From Acidobacteriota bacterium (GTDB taxonomy: Bacteria; Acidobacteriota; Vicinamibacteria; Marinacidobacterales; Marinacidobacteraceae), in assembly GCA_028877265.1 (NCBI GenBank), contig JAPPGX010000133.1:1-64000 (forward strand): a stretch of DNA of 64,000 nt, read 5' to 3'. Made by a program: the position numbers and the translations under genes. The number at the start of each line of letters is the position of its first letter. Within the stretch, counting starts at the first letter, position 1. This document shows positions 43,205 through 52,028 of this stretch, piece after piece. The notes below the pieces were generated by a model. That model saw nothing but the letters and a program-made list of their open reading frames with translations, was not told where the DNA came from and searched no databases.

Positions 43205-43634
43205 GGTTCGGACTTATGGCCCCGGTTGGGGATCCCGAGACCGGCACGGGGACCGAGGCGGCGAATTGCCCTGTAGGTGAAGTTGAGGCGCTGAACGAGC
43301 GAAAAAGAATGGCGGCGAACCTTGGGTTAGCCGCCAGCGTGACCGGGGGGAAAGTGTGAAAGGGGGGCCGCCGCCCCCCTTTCACCAGAAGAAGTCGTCA
43401 AACCGGAACTCGCCGTGGCGCGCCGGAGGCGCGCGAGGGAGTTTCGGTTCCCGAGCCAGGAGCGGTTGGAAGCCGGATTCCCGGCTCCAACCCCTCCCGC
43501 TCCGGGGCCTGCGTGCGGCTCACGCCGCACTTGCGGCACTCCGGCGCGAGCGCCGGGTGGTCCCCAGCCGGGGCCGGGTCCTGGAGGGGGTTGATGGACG
43601 GAGCGTGGTTCGGACTTATGGCCCCGGTTGGGGA
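43205..43634. repeat. 28-bp direct repeats flanking a 374-bp insert
   Basis: The same 28 bases (GGTTCGGACTTATGGCCCCG and eight more) occur at 43205-43232 and 43607-43634. The right copy contains the stop codon and last codons of the histidine kinase gene. Between them lies an insert with the three-hairpin repeat (43311-43449) and a segment (43458-43545) resembling part of the MITE at 47281-47548. This looks like an insertion that duplicated the kinase 3' end, or recombination between repeats. Confidence 0.65.
43311..43449. repeat. Three-hairpin repeat (family R), copy 2
   Basis: Same order as 21557-21686. A is 43311-43335 (GGCGGCGAAC with GTTAGCCGCC). B is 43356-43385 (GTGAAAGGGGGG with CCCCCCTTTCAC). 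C is 43400-43449 (AAACCG/CGGTT outer stem, CGCGCC/GGCGCG inner stem). Stems A, B and C each differ from copy 1 by paired substitutions or an added pair. Confidence 0.65.
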
Positions 43635-46048
43635 CCACTCGGCGACGACGACGTCGGTAGGGTGATCACGAATTCGGCGCCGTTCCCGACTTCCGAGTTC
43701 ACCGCCAGGGTCCCGCCGTGGCCCCGGACGATGTCGTGGCACAGGGAAAGGCCGAGACCGGTGCCCTTGTCCGTGTCCTTCGTAGTGAAGAACGGCTCGA
43801 AGATCTTCTTCAGGTGTTCCTCGGGAATGCCCGGTCCGTTGTCCTTGATCCGTACCTCGATCTCGCCGTTCTCCTTGCGGCTCGTGACCTCGAGTTCGGG
43901 CTGGTAGTTGGGGTCCGAGTCCTCGGCGAGCTGCTTTTCGAAGGTGGCCTGGCAGGCGTTCGTGACGATGTTCAGGAACACCCGGCTGAGGTCCTGCGGC
44001 ACGGCCTCGATGGCGCCCACGTCGTCCGCGAAGTGTTTCTGGATCGTCATCTGGAAGCGGCTGTCCACCGCGCGCATGGAATGGAAGGCGAGGGCGATGT
44101 ACTCCTCCAGCATGGCGTTGATCTCGGTGGGACGCATTTCTCCGCCTTCCTTCCGCGCGTGTTCCAGCATCCCGTAAACGATGGAACTGGCTCGCTTGCC
44201 GTGGTGAACGATCCGTTCGAGGTTGCCTGACAGGTCGCCGCTGATGTCCTCGATTTCCGCGATGGACTCCTCGGGGACGTTCTCCTTGACGGTCTCCAGC
44301 TCTTCCTTCAGGTCTTCGAGCAGCTCGTTCGAGATGTCGGCGAAGTTGTTGACGAAGTTCAGCGGGTTCTTGATTTCGTGCGCGATGCCGGCGGTCAACT
44401 GACCGAGCGACGCCAGCTTCTCCTGCATGACCATCTGGTCCTGCGCCTTCTCCAGGTCCTCGAGGGTCTTGGCCAGCTCTTCGTTCTGGGCTTCGACCCG
44501 GGTCGCGAGTTCCTCGACCAGGTTGAGGCGCTGCACCTCGAGGGCGTGCTTCCGGAAGACTTCGAGGGCCTGCGCCATCTCGCCCACCTCGTCCTGACCC
44601 CGGACCTCGATGCGCGTCTCCAGGTCGCCGCCGGCCATCCGGCGCATCGCGCGTGACAGCGCCGTGAGCCGGGCGATCAGGAACCGCCCGACGAAGAGCC
44701 AGAGGATCAGCGCGGCGCTGCTGATCCCGAGGACGTTCAGGGCCACCAGCAGCGACCGTCCGAGGTTCAGGGCCGCTTCCGACTGCTCGGTGGCGGCCAG
44801 CGCCTCCTGCTCGAGGCCGACCGTGAGAGTGCCCACCGCCACCTCGAGCGAGTCGGTGATGGATTCGTTGCGGGCGAGGTAGCCGAGCTGGTTCCGGAGT
44901 TCGGCGAGGTACTCCCGGCGGACCGGGAACGCGCCGTCCTGCGCGAGACCCAGCTCGTAGATCGCGTCCAGGGTCTCCTGCAACTGCCGGGGAGCGCGGT
45001 CGCCGATCGTGTCGAGCGCCCGGAAGGTGCCGGCGGTGGCCGCCCGGAACCTCTCCTCCAGCGTTTCGACCAGCTCCAGATCGTCCTGCACGACGACGTC
45101 GGCGATCAGGCTGCCCGCCAGGTTCCCGCGCGCGTCCACGGCGCTGAGCGCCTGCTGGTACATGACCTCCACCTCCGCGCCGCGCACCTCCAGCGGCGCC
45201 GGGTCGTCGCCGAGTTCCCGGAGGCCGGTCGCCATGTAGAAGACCTGGTCATCCAGCAGGGGAACGATGAGCTCGTTGAGCTCGCGGCTCCGAACGACGG
45301 TCGCTTCCTGGAGCTGTCCCAGCCGCTCCTGCAGGACGACGCCGCTCTCCACCGAGACCTGGATGTCCCGCAGGTTGCCGGCGAGCGCCTCGGAGAACTC
45401 CCGGAGTCCCGCCGTCCGTTCGCCGGCGCCCAGTTCGGAGGACAGCTCGATGATGCGGGCGGCCGACTCCAGCAGGTCGAGTTGAGGGACGGAATCGTCC
45501 GGAGCGACCTCGGTCTCAGGGTCGGTCGCGAGCTGCCGATTGCGGGCCTCGGCTACCAGGCGGGGCGCGGCGGCGGCGAGGCTGGTGGCGAGTTGTCCGA
45601 TCTGGACGGCGTTGGTCAGCGCCGGGACGTGCTCCGTGTTGATCTCGCGCTGGATCCGGCCGACCTGGAAGAACGCGACGAGCGCGATGATGCTGGCGAT
45701 CAGGGTGAAGACGATGGCCGCGCCGAGGCCGGCGGCGATCTGGACGCGCAGGCTCTGGCGGAGCGCGAACTTCCGCCGGAACCAGCCACCCTTCTCCGCG
45801 GCGGCGGGCTCGGCCGCGGCTTCCGGCTCGTCCGGCGGTCCCCCATCGGTTCCCTCCGGTTCCGCGCCGCTCTCCTCGGCCGACAGCGGCGTTTTCCCCG
45901 ACAACGCTTCGCGGAGCGCGCCGACGATCGAGAGTCCGCCCGACCCTTCCGGTTGTTCCTCCGACTCCGGCGGCGACTCCGCGGTGGCGGGACTCGCCTC
46001 GGGGTCCGCAGTGCCGTCCTGCCGGTCTTCCGGTTCCTTGTCGGCCAT
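43616..46048 (-). CDS. HAMP-domain sensor histidine kinase
   Basis: 810 residues. An acidic disordered N-terminus (1-95) precedes transmembrane helix 1 (about 105-128), a large helical periplasmic sensor (about 130-440, TorS-like length), helix 2 (about 443-465) and HAMP (RMAGGDLETRIEVRGQDEVGEM). A coiled coil leads to the phospho-acceptor His in GIAHEIKNPLNFVNNF (about 557) and a HATPase domain (NIVTNACQATF, KDNGPGIPEEH, GTGLGLSLCHDIV). It lies 4 bp after the ligand-binding protein gene, which may be its periplasmic input. The response regulator at 47545 is the likely target. Confidence 0.92.
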   Translation of the reverse strand: MADKEPEDRQDGTADPEASPATAESPPESEEQPEGSGGLSIVGALREALSGKTPLSAEESGAEPEGTDGGPPDEPEAAAEPAAAEKGGWFRRKFALRQSLRVQIAAGLGAAIVFTLIASIIALVAFFQVGRIQREINTEHVPALTNAVQIGQLATSLAAAAPRLVAEARNRQLATDPETEVAPDDSVPQLDLLESAARIIELSSELGAGERTAGLREFSEALAGNLRDIQVSVESGVVLQERLGQLQEATVVRSRELNELIVPLLDDQVFYMATGLRELGDDPAPLEVRGAEVEVMYQQALSAVDARGNLAGSLIADVVVQDDLELVETLEERFRAATAGTFRALDTIGDRAPRQLQETLDAIYELGLAQDGAFPVRREYLAELRNQLGYLARNESITDSLEVAVGTLTVGLEQEALAATEQSEAALNLGRSLLVALNVLGISSAALILWLFVGRFLIARLTALSRAMRRMAGGDLETRIEVRGQDEVGEMAQALEVFRKHALEVQRLNLVEELATRVEAQNEELAKTLEDLEKAQDQMVMQEKLASLGQLTAGIAHEIKNPLNFVNNFADISNELLEDLKEELETVKENVPEESIAEIEDISGDLSGNLERIVHHGKRASSIVYGMLEHARKEGGEMRPTEINAMLEEYIALAFHSMRAVDSRFQMTIQKHFADDVGAIEAVPQDLSRVFLNIVTNACQATFEKQLAEDSDPNYQPELEVTSRKENGEIEVRIKDNGPGIPEEHLKKIFEPFFTTKDTDKGTGLGLSLCHDIVRGHGGTLAVNSEVGNGAEFVITLPTSSSPSGPQPGP

Positions 46049-46052
46049 CCCG

Positions 46053-47249
46053 TTACCTCAGTGAGGTGAGGGGCCTCAAACTGCCGTTCGCTTCGATTCG
46101 GGTCAGGAACACGCGGTCCGAGCCCTGGGTGTCACCGCGCCCGTACGTCAGCGAGAAGCCGCCGAAGTCCAGGTTCCGGATGGTGGTGAGTGTCTCGAGG
46201 AAACCGGCCCGGGTGAGTTCCGGACCCGCTCGTTCGAGAACCTCCCCCGCCAGACGGCCCGCGATGTATCCCTCGAGGGAGACGAAGCTGGGCGGGGCTC
46301 CCCGCTCCTGCCGCCGGAGCGCGTCGCGGTAGTTCCGCACCACCCGGAGTGAGTTGTCTTCGGGGAAGGGAACGACCTGGGTGATCAGCACCCCTTCTCC
46401 GGCCGATCCGAGATCGGCGGCGAGCGCTTCGCTCCCCACGAAGGAGATGTTCATCAGGATGGGGTTGAAATCGATGCGCCGGGCCCAGCGCACGAACTCC
46501 GCCACCGGGCGGTAGGCGCCGATGATGATCACCGCTTCGGGGTCTGCCCGGCGCAGTTCGAGCACGGCGACCTTGACGGCCGTCGTGTTCCGTTGGTACG
46601 CCGCCAGTCCGCTCAGTTCCCGCCGCCGGGAGCTGAGCGCCATCCGAACGCCGGTCAACCCCGCGTTCCCGAAGGAGTCGTCCTGATAGAGGACGGCGAT
46701 CCGGGAAACACCGAGATCCTCGATGAGCCGTTCGACCATTTCGTCGGTTTCCTGGAAATAGGAAGCGCGGATATTGACCGCGGTCGGCGCCTCGTCCGGC
46801 TCACGGAGGAACTCCGCACCCGTGAACGGGCCGATGTACGGCGCGCCGGCCTGGGCCACGACCGGTTCGGCCGCCCGCGAGGTCGGCGTTCCCACCGGGC
46901 CGATCAGGGCGAAGACGCCTTCTTCCTGCAGCAGTTGCCGGGTGTTCGCCAGCGCCGCTTCGGGCTCATAGCCGTCGTCGAGCGAGATCAGTTCCAGCGC
47001 GCGGCCGTGTACCCCTCCCCGGCGGTTGATCTCGGCGAACGCGGCCTGGATGCCGAGTCGCATGCCCTGTCCGAGGGCGGCGGCCGGGCCGCTCAGCGCT
47101 GCCGACTGTCCGAACAGGACGCGGTCCGGGCTGACTCCGGGGGTCGGTTCCCCGTCCTGGGCGAGCGCGGGAGCCCGGCTTCCCGGGATCAGGGCGGCGG
47201 CCAGGCAGAGAATGGAGATCCAGCCGGCCCGCGACCGGCGGTCCGCCAC
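46053..47249 (-). CDS. Periplasmic ligand-binding protein (Peripla_BP_6 type)
   Basis: 398 residues from GTG 47249 (GGAGGG about 10 bases upstream); ATG 47276 is alternative but lies 5 bases from a MITE and has no ribosome-binding site. A signal peptide (SILCLAAALIPGSRAPALAQ) is followed by a branched-chain amino-acid-type binding protein: VLFGQSAALSGPAAALGQGMRLGI, EINRRGGVHGR, GPVGTPTSRAAEP, RIAVLYQDDSFGNAGL. No permease or ATPase genes are adjacent. It is 4 bp before a histidine kinase, so it probably senses a ligand for signalling and not for transport. Confidence 0.88.
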   Translation of the reverse strand: MADRRSRAGWISILCLAAALIPGSRAPALAQDGEPTPGVSPDRVLFGQSAALSGPAAALGQGMRLGIQAAFAEINRRGGVHGRALELISLDDGYEPEAALANTRQLLQEEGVFALIGPVGTPTSRAAEPVVAQAGAPYIGPFTGAEFLREPDEAPTAVNIRASYFQETDEMVERLIEDLGVSRIAVLYQDDSFGNAGLTGVRMALSSRRRELSGLAAYQRNTTAVKVAVLELRRADPEAVIIIGAYRPVAEFVRWARRIDFNPILMNISFVGSEALAADLGSAGEGVLITQVVPFPEDNSLRVVRNYRDALRRQERGAPPSFVSLEGYIAGRLAGEVLERAGPELTRAGFLETLTTIRNLDFGGFSLTYGRGDTQGSDRVFLTRIEANGSLRPLTSLR

Positions 47250-47280
47250 CGGCGACGGTCCCTCCCCCCCAGGCATAGGC

Positions 47281-47548
47281 CTAGTGCGGTGTCCCGCAAA
47301 TCGCACGGCATTCCCGAGCCAAGAGGGATAGGAGCCGGGTGAACCCGTCCCCTGTCCCTCTCGCTCCGGGGTCTGCGCGGGGCTCACGCCCCGCTGGCGA
47401 CGCAAGCGGCGATGCATCCCGGCTGAACGCTGCGCTCGGCGTTCCGAATCAGTCGGAATACACCCGGTATTCCTCCCGATTCGCGCCTTGTCAGCCGGGC
47501 GCCTGGCCGCTCTCGGTGACTCGCACGATTTGCGGGACACCACACTAG
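47281..47548. mobile_element. CTAG-bounded MITE, copy M2 (268 bp)
   Basis: Ends are CTAG (47281-47284 and 47545-47548) with inner inverted repeats of about 20 bases: the left begins TGCGGTGTCCCGCAAATCG and the right, read on the minus strand, TGTGGTGTCCCGCAAATCG. The core block around 47410-47510 (GATGCATCCCGGCTGAAC, CGGAATACACCCGGTATTCC, CGCCTTGTCAGCCGGGCGCC) matches the MITE at 1480-1666, although the inverted ends are different. The right CTAG provides the stop codon of the response-regulator gene. The left end is 5 bases from an ATG of the next gene. Confidence 0.75.
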
Positions 47549-48705
47549 CTTCCGCGATAGGCGAGCGTCAGGCAGGTGATGTCGTCGGACTGATGTTCAC
47601 CGCCCGAAAAAACCCGGACTGCCTCGATGACGGTCCGGTTGATCTCCTCGGGGGACCGGTCGGCGACGCCCTGCAGAGTCTCTTCGAGGCGATGGTTTTC
47701 GAACAACTCCTTGTCGGGAGCCTCGGCCTCGGGTACGCCGTCGGTGTAGAGGAACACCCGGTCTCCCGGTTCGAGCTGGACCTTGTCCTCGGTGTAGGGG
47801 AAATCGGGCATGACCCCGAGCGCGATGCCCTGGGTGAGCGGGAGTTCCTGCGGTTTCTGGCCGGAGCGGATCAGGTACGGGGCGCAGTGCCCGGCGTTCG
47901 CATAGGTGAAGGTGCCGTTTTGCGTGTCGAACACCCCGAACAACAGGGTCACGAACATGGCCCGCTCGTTTTCCTCTCCGAGCAGGTTGTTCACCTGGGT
48001 CAGCGCTTCCCCGGGAGAGAGCGCGCTCACCGCGTTTCCCTTGACGAGGGTGCGGCTGACCATCATGAAGAGGGCGGCCGGGACGCCCTTGCCCGAGACG
48101 TCCGCCATCACCACCCCGAGCCGCTCTCCGGGGAGGTGAAACACGTCGTAGAAGTCCCCGCCCACATCCTGGGCCGGAGTCATGATCGCGTGCGTGTCGG
48201 CGTTCGAGGTGGAAGGGAACCGCTGCGGCAGGATGGACATCTGCATGTCGCGGGCGACGCGCAGTTCCTGATGGAGCGCCAGCAGTTGCGCCCGATGCTT
48301 GAGCGCCTCGCGCATCATGGCGAGGTGGGTCATCGTCTTCTCGATGGTGAGCTCGAGATCCTTGAAGTCGATCGGCTTGGTGACGAAGTCGAAGGCGCCG
48401 CGGTTCATGGCGGTGCGGATGTTCGCCATGTCGCCGTACGCGGAAACCACCACCGCGCGGCACTTCGGGCGAATGGTCCGGAGCTCGTTCAGCAGGGTCA
48501 GACCGTCCATCCGGGGCATGTTGATGTCGGTCATGATGAGCTCGATTTCCGGATGGCCTTCGAGGGCTTCGAGCGCCTGGACGCCGTCGTGCGCGAACAC
48601 GAAACGCATCTCGTCCTTGCGGATCCGGCGGCGGAACCTCTGGCGGATCAGCGTCTCGAGGTCTGGTTCGTCGTCGACCACGAGGATCGTGCAGGGCTCA
48701 ATCAT
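47545..48705 (-). CDS. Response regulator with PP2C (RsbU/SpoIIE) phosphatase output
   Basis: 386 residues. The receiver domain has ILVVDDEPD, phospho-acceptor Asp in IMTDINMPRMDG (about 60), SAYGD and TKPIDF (Lys about 110). A helical linker (ALHQELRVARDMQMSILPQ) leads to the SpoIIE-type PP2C domain: DVGGDFYDVF, GVVMADVSGKGVPAAL, YANAGHCAPYL, GDRVFLYTDGVPEA and QSDDITCLTLAYR. Such proteins dephosphorylate anti-sigma antagonists, linking the kinase to partner switching; no anti-sigma gene is in the window. The TAG stop comes from the MITE end, five residues after the DDITCLTLAYR end motif. Confidence 0.92.
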   Translation of the reverse strand: MIEPCTILVVDDEPDLETLIRQRFRRRIRKDEMRFVFAHDGVQALEALEGHPEIELIMTDINMPRMDGLTLLNELRTIRPKCRAVVVSAYGDMANIRTAMNRGAFDFVTKPIDFKDLELTIEKTMTHLAMMREALKHRAQLLALHQELRVARDMQMSILPQRFPSTSNADTHAIMTPAQDVGGDFYDVFHLPGERLGVVMADVSGKGVPAALFMMVSRTLVKGNAVSALSPGEALTQVNNLLGEENERAMFVTLLFGVFDTQNGTFTYANAGHCAPYLIRSGQKPQELPLTQGIALGVMPDFPYTEDKVQLEPGDRVFLYTDGVPEAEAPDKELFENHRLEETLQGVADRSPEEINRTVIEAVRVFSGGEHQSDDITCLTLAYRGS

Positions 48706-48822
48706 GGACTTGAAATTATCTCACGTCGGGGCCACCCCTCTTCGTGGCCCGGCTCCGGCGACGGTTGAAGGCCTGAGCGGGTTCCGTTACGTTCAGGTAT
48801 TCCTGACGGAAAAGGGACCTCA

Positions 48823-50148
48823 ATGAAGAACAAGACAGTATCGCGTCGTCGTTTCCTCGGAGCCTCGGCGGCCACCGTCGGCGCCGCCGCTCTCCCCGGC
48901 GGGATGCTGGCCGCGGCGGCCGGCCAACGGCCGGTTCCGCCCCTGCCGCTCGGAGACCTCGCGCCCCCGGCGAGCCCCGGCGAGGACTTCTGGTGGAAGG
49001 TGCGCTCGCAGTTCAACGTCGTCGACGGGATGGCGTTCATGAACAACGGCACCCTGGGTCCCACCCCGCGGGTGGTGGCCGACGAGGAAGCGCGGATCTA
49101 CGCCGAGATCGCCGCCGATCCGACGAACGGTTACCGGCGGGCGGAACTTCACGAGAAGCGGGAAACGCTTGCTTCGTTCATCGGCGCCGAGCCCGACGAG
49201 GTCACCTATACGCGCAGCACCACCGAGGGCATGAACATCTTCGGGCGGGGTCTCGACTGGCGTGAAGGGGACGAAGTGCTCATGTGCACCCACGAGCACA
49301 ACGGCGGCATCGAGCCCTACATCCACTCCCGGGAACGCTACGGCGCGGTCATCAAGTGGGTGGACATCCCGTCACCGCCCGAAAGCGCCGACCAGATCCT
49401 CTCGATCTACGAAGCGGCGATCGGCCCCCGGACGCGGGCCATCATGGTGAGCCACATCACCTACGTGACCGGCCTCCTGATGCCGGTAAAGGAACTCACC
49501 GAACTCTGCAACCGGAAGAACCTCCTGCTCTCGGTGGACGGCGCCCATCCGCTCGGGATGATCGCCCTAGACATGAAGGACCTGGGCTGCCACCACTACG
49601 CCGGAGCCGGCCAGAAGTGGCTCATGGCGGGGACCGGCACCGGTGTCTCCTTCATTCGACGCGACACCATGGGCGACATCTGGCCCCTCATCGGCGCCGG
49701 CACCTACCGGGAGGACGGTGAGCGCCGTTTCCGCGAGGACTCCCGGAAGTACGAGAACACCGGCCAGCGCCACGTGCCGAGCCAGTACGCGCTGGTGAAG
49801 TCGGTCGAGTTCCAGAACGTCATCGGAAAGGACCTCATCGAAAGGCGGGTGCGCATGCTCTCGGGGCGCCTCCGGGAAGGCCTCCGCGAGATTCCCGGGG
49901 TCAAACTCTGGACCTCCATGAGCGACGACCTCGCCGCCGGCCTCACGCTGTTCTCGGTCCACGACCTGCCGATGGAGAACGTCCAGCAGGCGATCCTCAA
50001 CCGCGACCGGGTGTTCATCCGCACGATGAGCACCGGGAACCTCAACGCGGTGCGGGCTTCCACCCACCTCTACAACATGCCGCACGAGGTGGACCGCCTC
50101 ATCGCGAGCGTCCGCCACATCGCAGCCAACCCGACCGACTACATGTAG
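48823..50148 (+). CDS. Tat-exported class V aminotransferase-fold PLP enzyme
   Basis: 441 residues. A Tat signal (SRRRFLGASAATVGAAALPGG) is followed by a class V aminotransferase fold: MNNGTLGPTPRVV, YTRSTTEGMNIFG, CTHEHNGGIEPY, LLSVDGAHPLG (PLP-binding Asp and His) and HHYAGAGQKWLMAG with the Schiff-base Lys at about 264. It resembles isopenicillin-N epimerase and cysteine-desulfurase-like proteins. The substrate is unknown; export of a PLP enzyme is notable. ATG at 48823. A REP-like repeat follows the stop. Confidence 0.88.
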   Translation: MKNKTVSRRRFLGASAATVGAAALPGGMLAAAAGQRPVPPLPLGDLAPPASPGEDFWWKVRSQFNVVDGMAFMNNGTLGPTPRVVADEEARIYAEIAADPTNGYRRAELHEKRETLASFIGAEPDEVTYTRSTTEGMNIFGRGLDWREGDEVLMCTHEHNGGIEPYIHSRERYGAVIKWVDIPSPPESADQILSIYEAAIGPRTRAIMVSHITYVTGLLMPVKELTELCNRKNLLLSVDGAHPLGMIALDMKDLGCHHYAGAGQKWLMAGTGTGVSFIRRDTMGDIWPLIGAGTYREDGERRFREDSRKYENTGQRHVPSQYALVKSVEFQNVIGKDLIERRVRMLSGRLREGLREIPGVKLWTSMSDDLAAGLTLFSVHDLPMENVQQAILNRDRVFIRTMSTGNLNAVRASTHLYNMPHEVDRLIASVRHIAANPTDYM

Positions 50149-50149
50149 G

Positions 50150-50208
50150 GCGCCGGCCTGGAACGCCGGCTCAGCCGGCACAGCGGCCCGCAGGGCCGCG
50201 GGCGCCCC
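50150..50208. repeat. Short REP-like repeat between convergent genes
   Basis: GGCCTGGAACGCCGGCTCAG followed by CCGGCAC and a GCGGCCCGCAGGGCCGC palindrome matches the front half of the repeat at 10134-10260. It fills the 60 bp between the aminotransferase and amidase stops and may end transcription from both sides. Confidence 0.55.
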
Positions 50209-51975
50209 TCAACCCCCCACCGGCGGCTTTCTCAGGTGGAAGTCGGTGACCTGCTGGTACGCGTGGGCCAGCATCAGGATCTCGGTGTCTCCGTAGAGCT
50301 TCCCGGTCATGCGCAGGCTGGTCGGCGATCCGTCGTGGTAGCCGTTCGGCATGCACACCTCGGGATGTCCGGTCAGGTTCGTGAGGCCCAGGTTCGACCC
50401 GATGAAGAGGTCCAGATCCCCGAACGCCTCGTCGAACTCCCGCATGATCCGGGTCCGCACGCGCATCGCCTGGATGTACTCCACCGCGGGGACGAAGCGC
50501 TGGGTGCGGAAGGTGTCCGGCCAGCGGCTTTCTTCCGGGGGCTCCTTCATGGCGAGGTCGGCGCCGCTTCGGGAAAGGGCGTCGTGGGCGGCGGCGGATT
50601 CGGTGGACAGGACGAACGAGAGGTCGTTCCAGTCGAGTTCCGGGAGGTCGAACGGGGTGATGGTGATTCCCGCCCCGCGCAGGACTTCGATCGCCGCCCG
50701 GGTGTTCTCCTGCGCGGTGCGGCGGGCCGCCACCTGATCCGGATTCTCCGGGTCGTCCTCGATCTCGTCTTCGACCGCCGCCCGGTCGTACCCCACCCGC
50801 AGCGCCGTGGGATCCGCGGAAGCGTCCCAGGCGAACGGCGGGTCCTGGACCGCCCGGTCCAGGTCGTCGGCGCCCCGGATGGCCTCGAACACCAGCGCGC
50901 AGTCCTCGGCGCTCCGGCACATGGGACCGATCTTGTCCATGGTCCAGGAGAGCGCCATGGCGCCCGCCCGGCTGACCCGGCCGAAGGTCGGCCGGTGCCC
51001 GGTGATGCCGTTGCGGGTGGACGGCGAGATGATCGAACCGCGCGTCTCCGTGCCGATCGAGAAACCGACCAGGCCGGCGGCGGTCGCCGATCCAGGTCCG
51101 GCGGAGGAGCCGCTCGACCCCTGTTCGGTGTTCCAGGGATTGCGGGTCCGGCCGCCGAACCAGCGGTCTCCCGACGCCAGCGCGCCCATCGTCAGCTTGG
51201 CGACGAGTACCGCGCCGGCTTCCGTGAGCTTCGTGTACACGGTGGAGTCCTCGTCGATCACCTGGTCGCGGTAGGGGGAGGCTCCCCAGGTGGTCTTCGT
51301 CCCCTTGACCGCGAGCAGGTCCTTCGCTCCCCAGGGGATTCCGTGGAGCGGTCCGCGGTAGTTGCCGGCGGCGATCTCCTCGTCGGCGCGGGCCGCCTGC
51401 TCCCGGGCGAGGTCCTCGGTCAGCGTCACCACGCACAGCAGCACCGGGTCGAACTCCCGGAGCCGCGCCAGGTAGAGCTCGGTGAGCTCCGTCGAGGTGA
51501 CCTGGCGGGATTCCACGAGCCGCGCGAGGTGGGTCACCGGAAGGAAGGCGAGGTCGGTGTCGGACTCGGGGCGGGAGACGTCCGGCCGGGACGGCTGCAT
51601 TCCGCCGGCCGTTTCCGGCATCGGCTTTCCCGGGGGCAGCGGATGGAACACGAACGACGGCGGCTGGTGGTTGTGGATCTCGGGATCCCGGATGCCCTCG
51701 TACGCCTCCAGCGGGTTGCGCTCGCCGTTCAGCCGTTCGGCCACCAGCGCGAGTTCGTCGTCGGAGAAATCCAGTCCGGCGAGCTGCTGGGCGGTGCGCA
51801 ACATGCCGATCGAGACGGCGTCCGCATCCCCGGCGCAGGCGGTGAGCGCGCCGGGGAGCAGGGTGGAGCCGAGCCCCAGTCCGGACAGTCCGGCGACGAA
51901 GCGGCGCCGGTTCCAGGCGAGCCGCTCCGGTCCCGGCGGCGGTACGAAAGAGGGAGGAGAGGGTCGGTCGGCCAT
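50209..51975 (-). CDS. Tat-exported amidase-signature enzyme
   Basis: 588 residues. A Tat signal (NRRRFVAGLSGLGLGSTLLPGALTAC) also has a possible lipobox. The amidase signature domain holds the Ser-cisSer-Lys triad: Lys in IPWGAKDLLAV (about 217), GSSGSSAGPGSA with both serines (about 286-292), and SIGTETRGSIISPSTRNG. It hydrolyses amide bonds of an unknown substrate in the periplasm. A helical N-terminal extension (about 50-150) is longer than in classical amidases and resembles fungal and Gram-negative Asp/Glu-tRNA-amidotransferase-A-like secreted homologues. It is divergent from the dehydrogenase gene with a 53-bp gap. Confidence 0.9.
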   Translation of the reverse strand: MADRPSPPSFVPPPGPERLAWNRRRFVAGLSGLGLGSTLLPGALTACAGDADAVSIGMLRTAQQLAGLDFSDDELALVAERLNGERNPLEAYEGIRDPEIHNHQPPSFVFHPLPPGKPMPETAGGMQPSRPDVSRPESDTDLAFLPVTHLARLVESRQVTSTELTELYLARLREFDPVLLCVVTLTEDLAREQAARADEEIAAGNYRGPLHGIPWGAKDLLAVKGTKTTWGASPYRDQVIDEDSTVYTKLTEAGAVLVAKLTMGALASGDRWFGGRTRNPWNTEQGSSGSSAGPGSATAAGLVGFSIGTETRGSIISPSTRNGITGHRPTFGRVSRAGAMALSWTMDKIGPMCRSAEDCALVFEAIRGADDLDRAVQDPPFAWDASADPTALRVGYDRAAVEDEIEDDPENPDQVAARRTAQENTRAAIEVLRGAGITITPFDLPELDWNDLSFVLSTESAAAHDALSRSGADLAMKEPPEESRWPDTFRTQRFVPAVEYIQAMRVRTRIMREFDEAFGDLDLFIGSNLGLTNLTGHPEVCMPNGYHDGSPTSLRMTGKLYGDTEILMLAHAYQQVTDFHLRKPPVGG

Positions 51976-52028
51976 GGGGCGATTGTGCTCGCTTAGGCTT
52001 TCCGCCGCCAGCGCCCCAAGGAAGTCCC

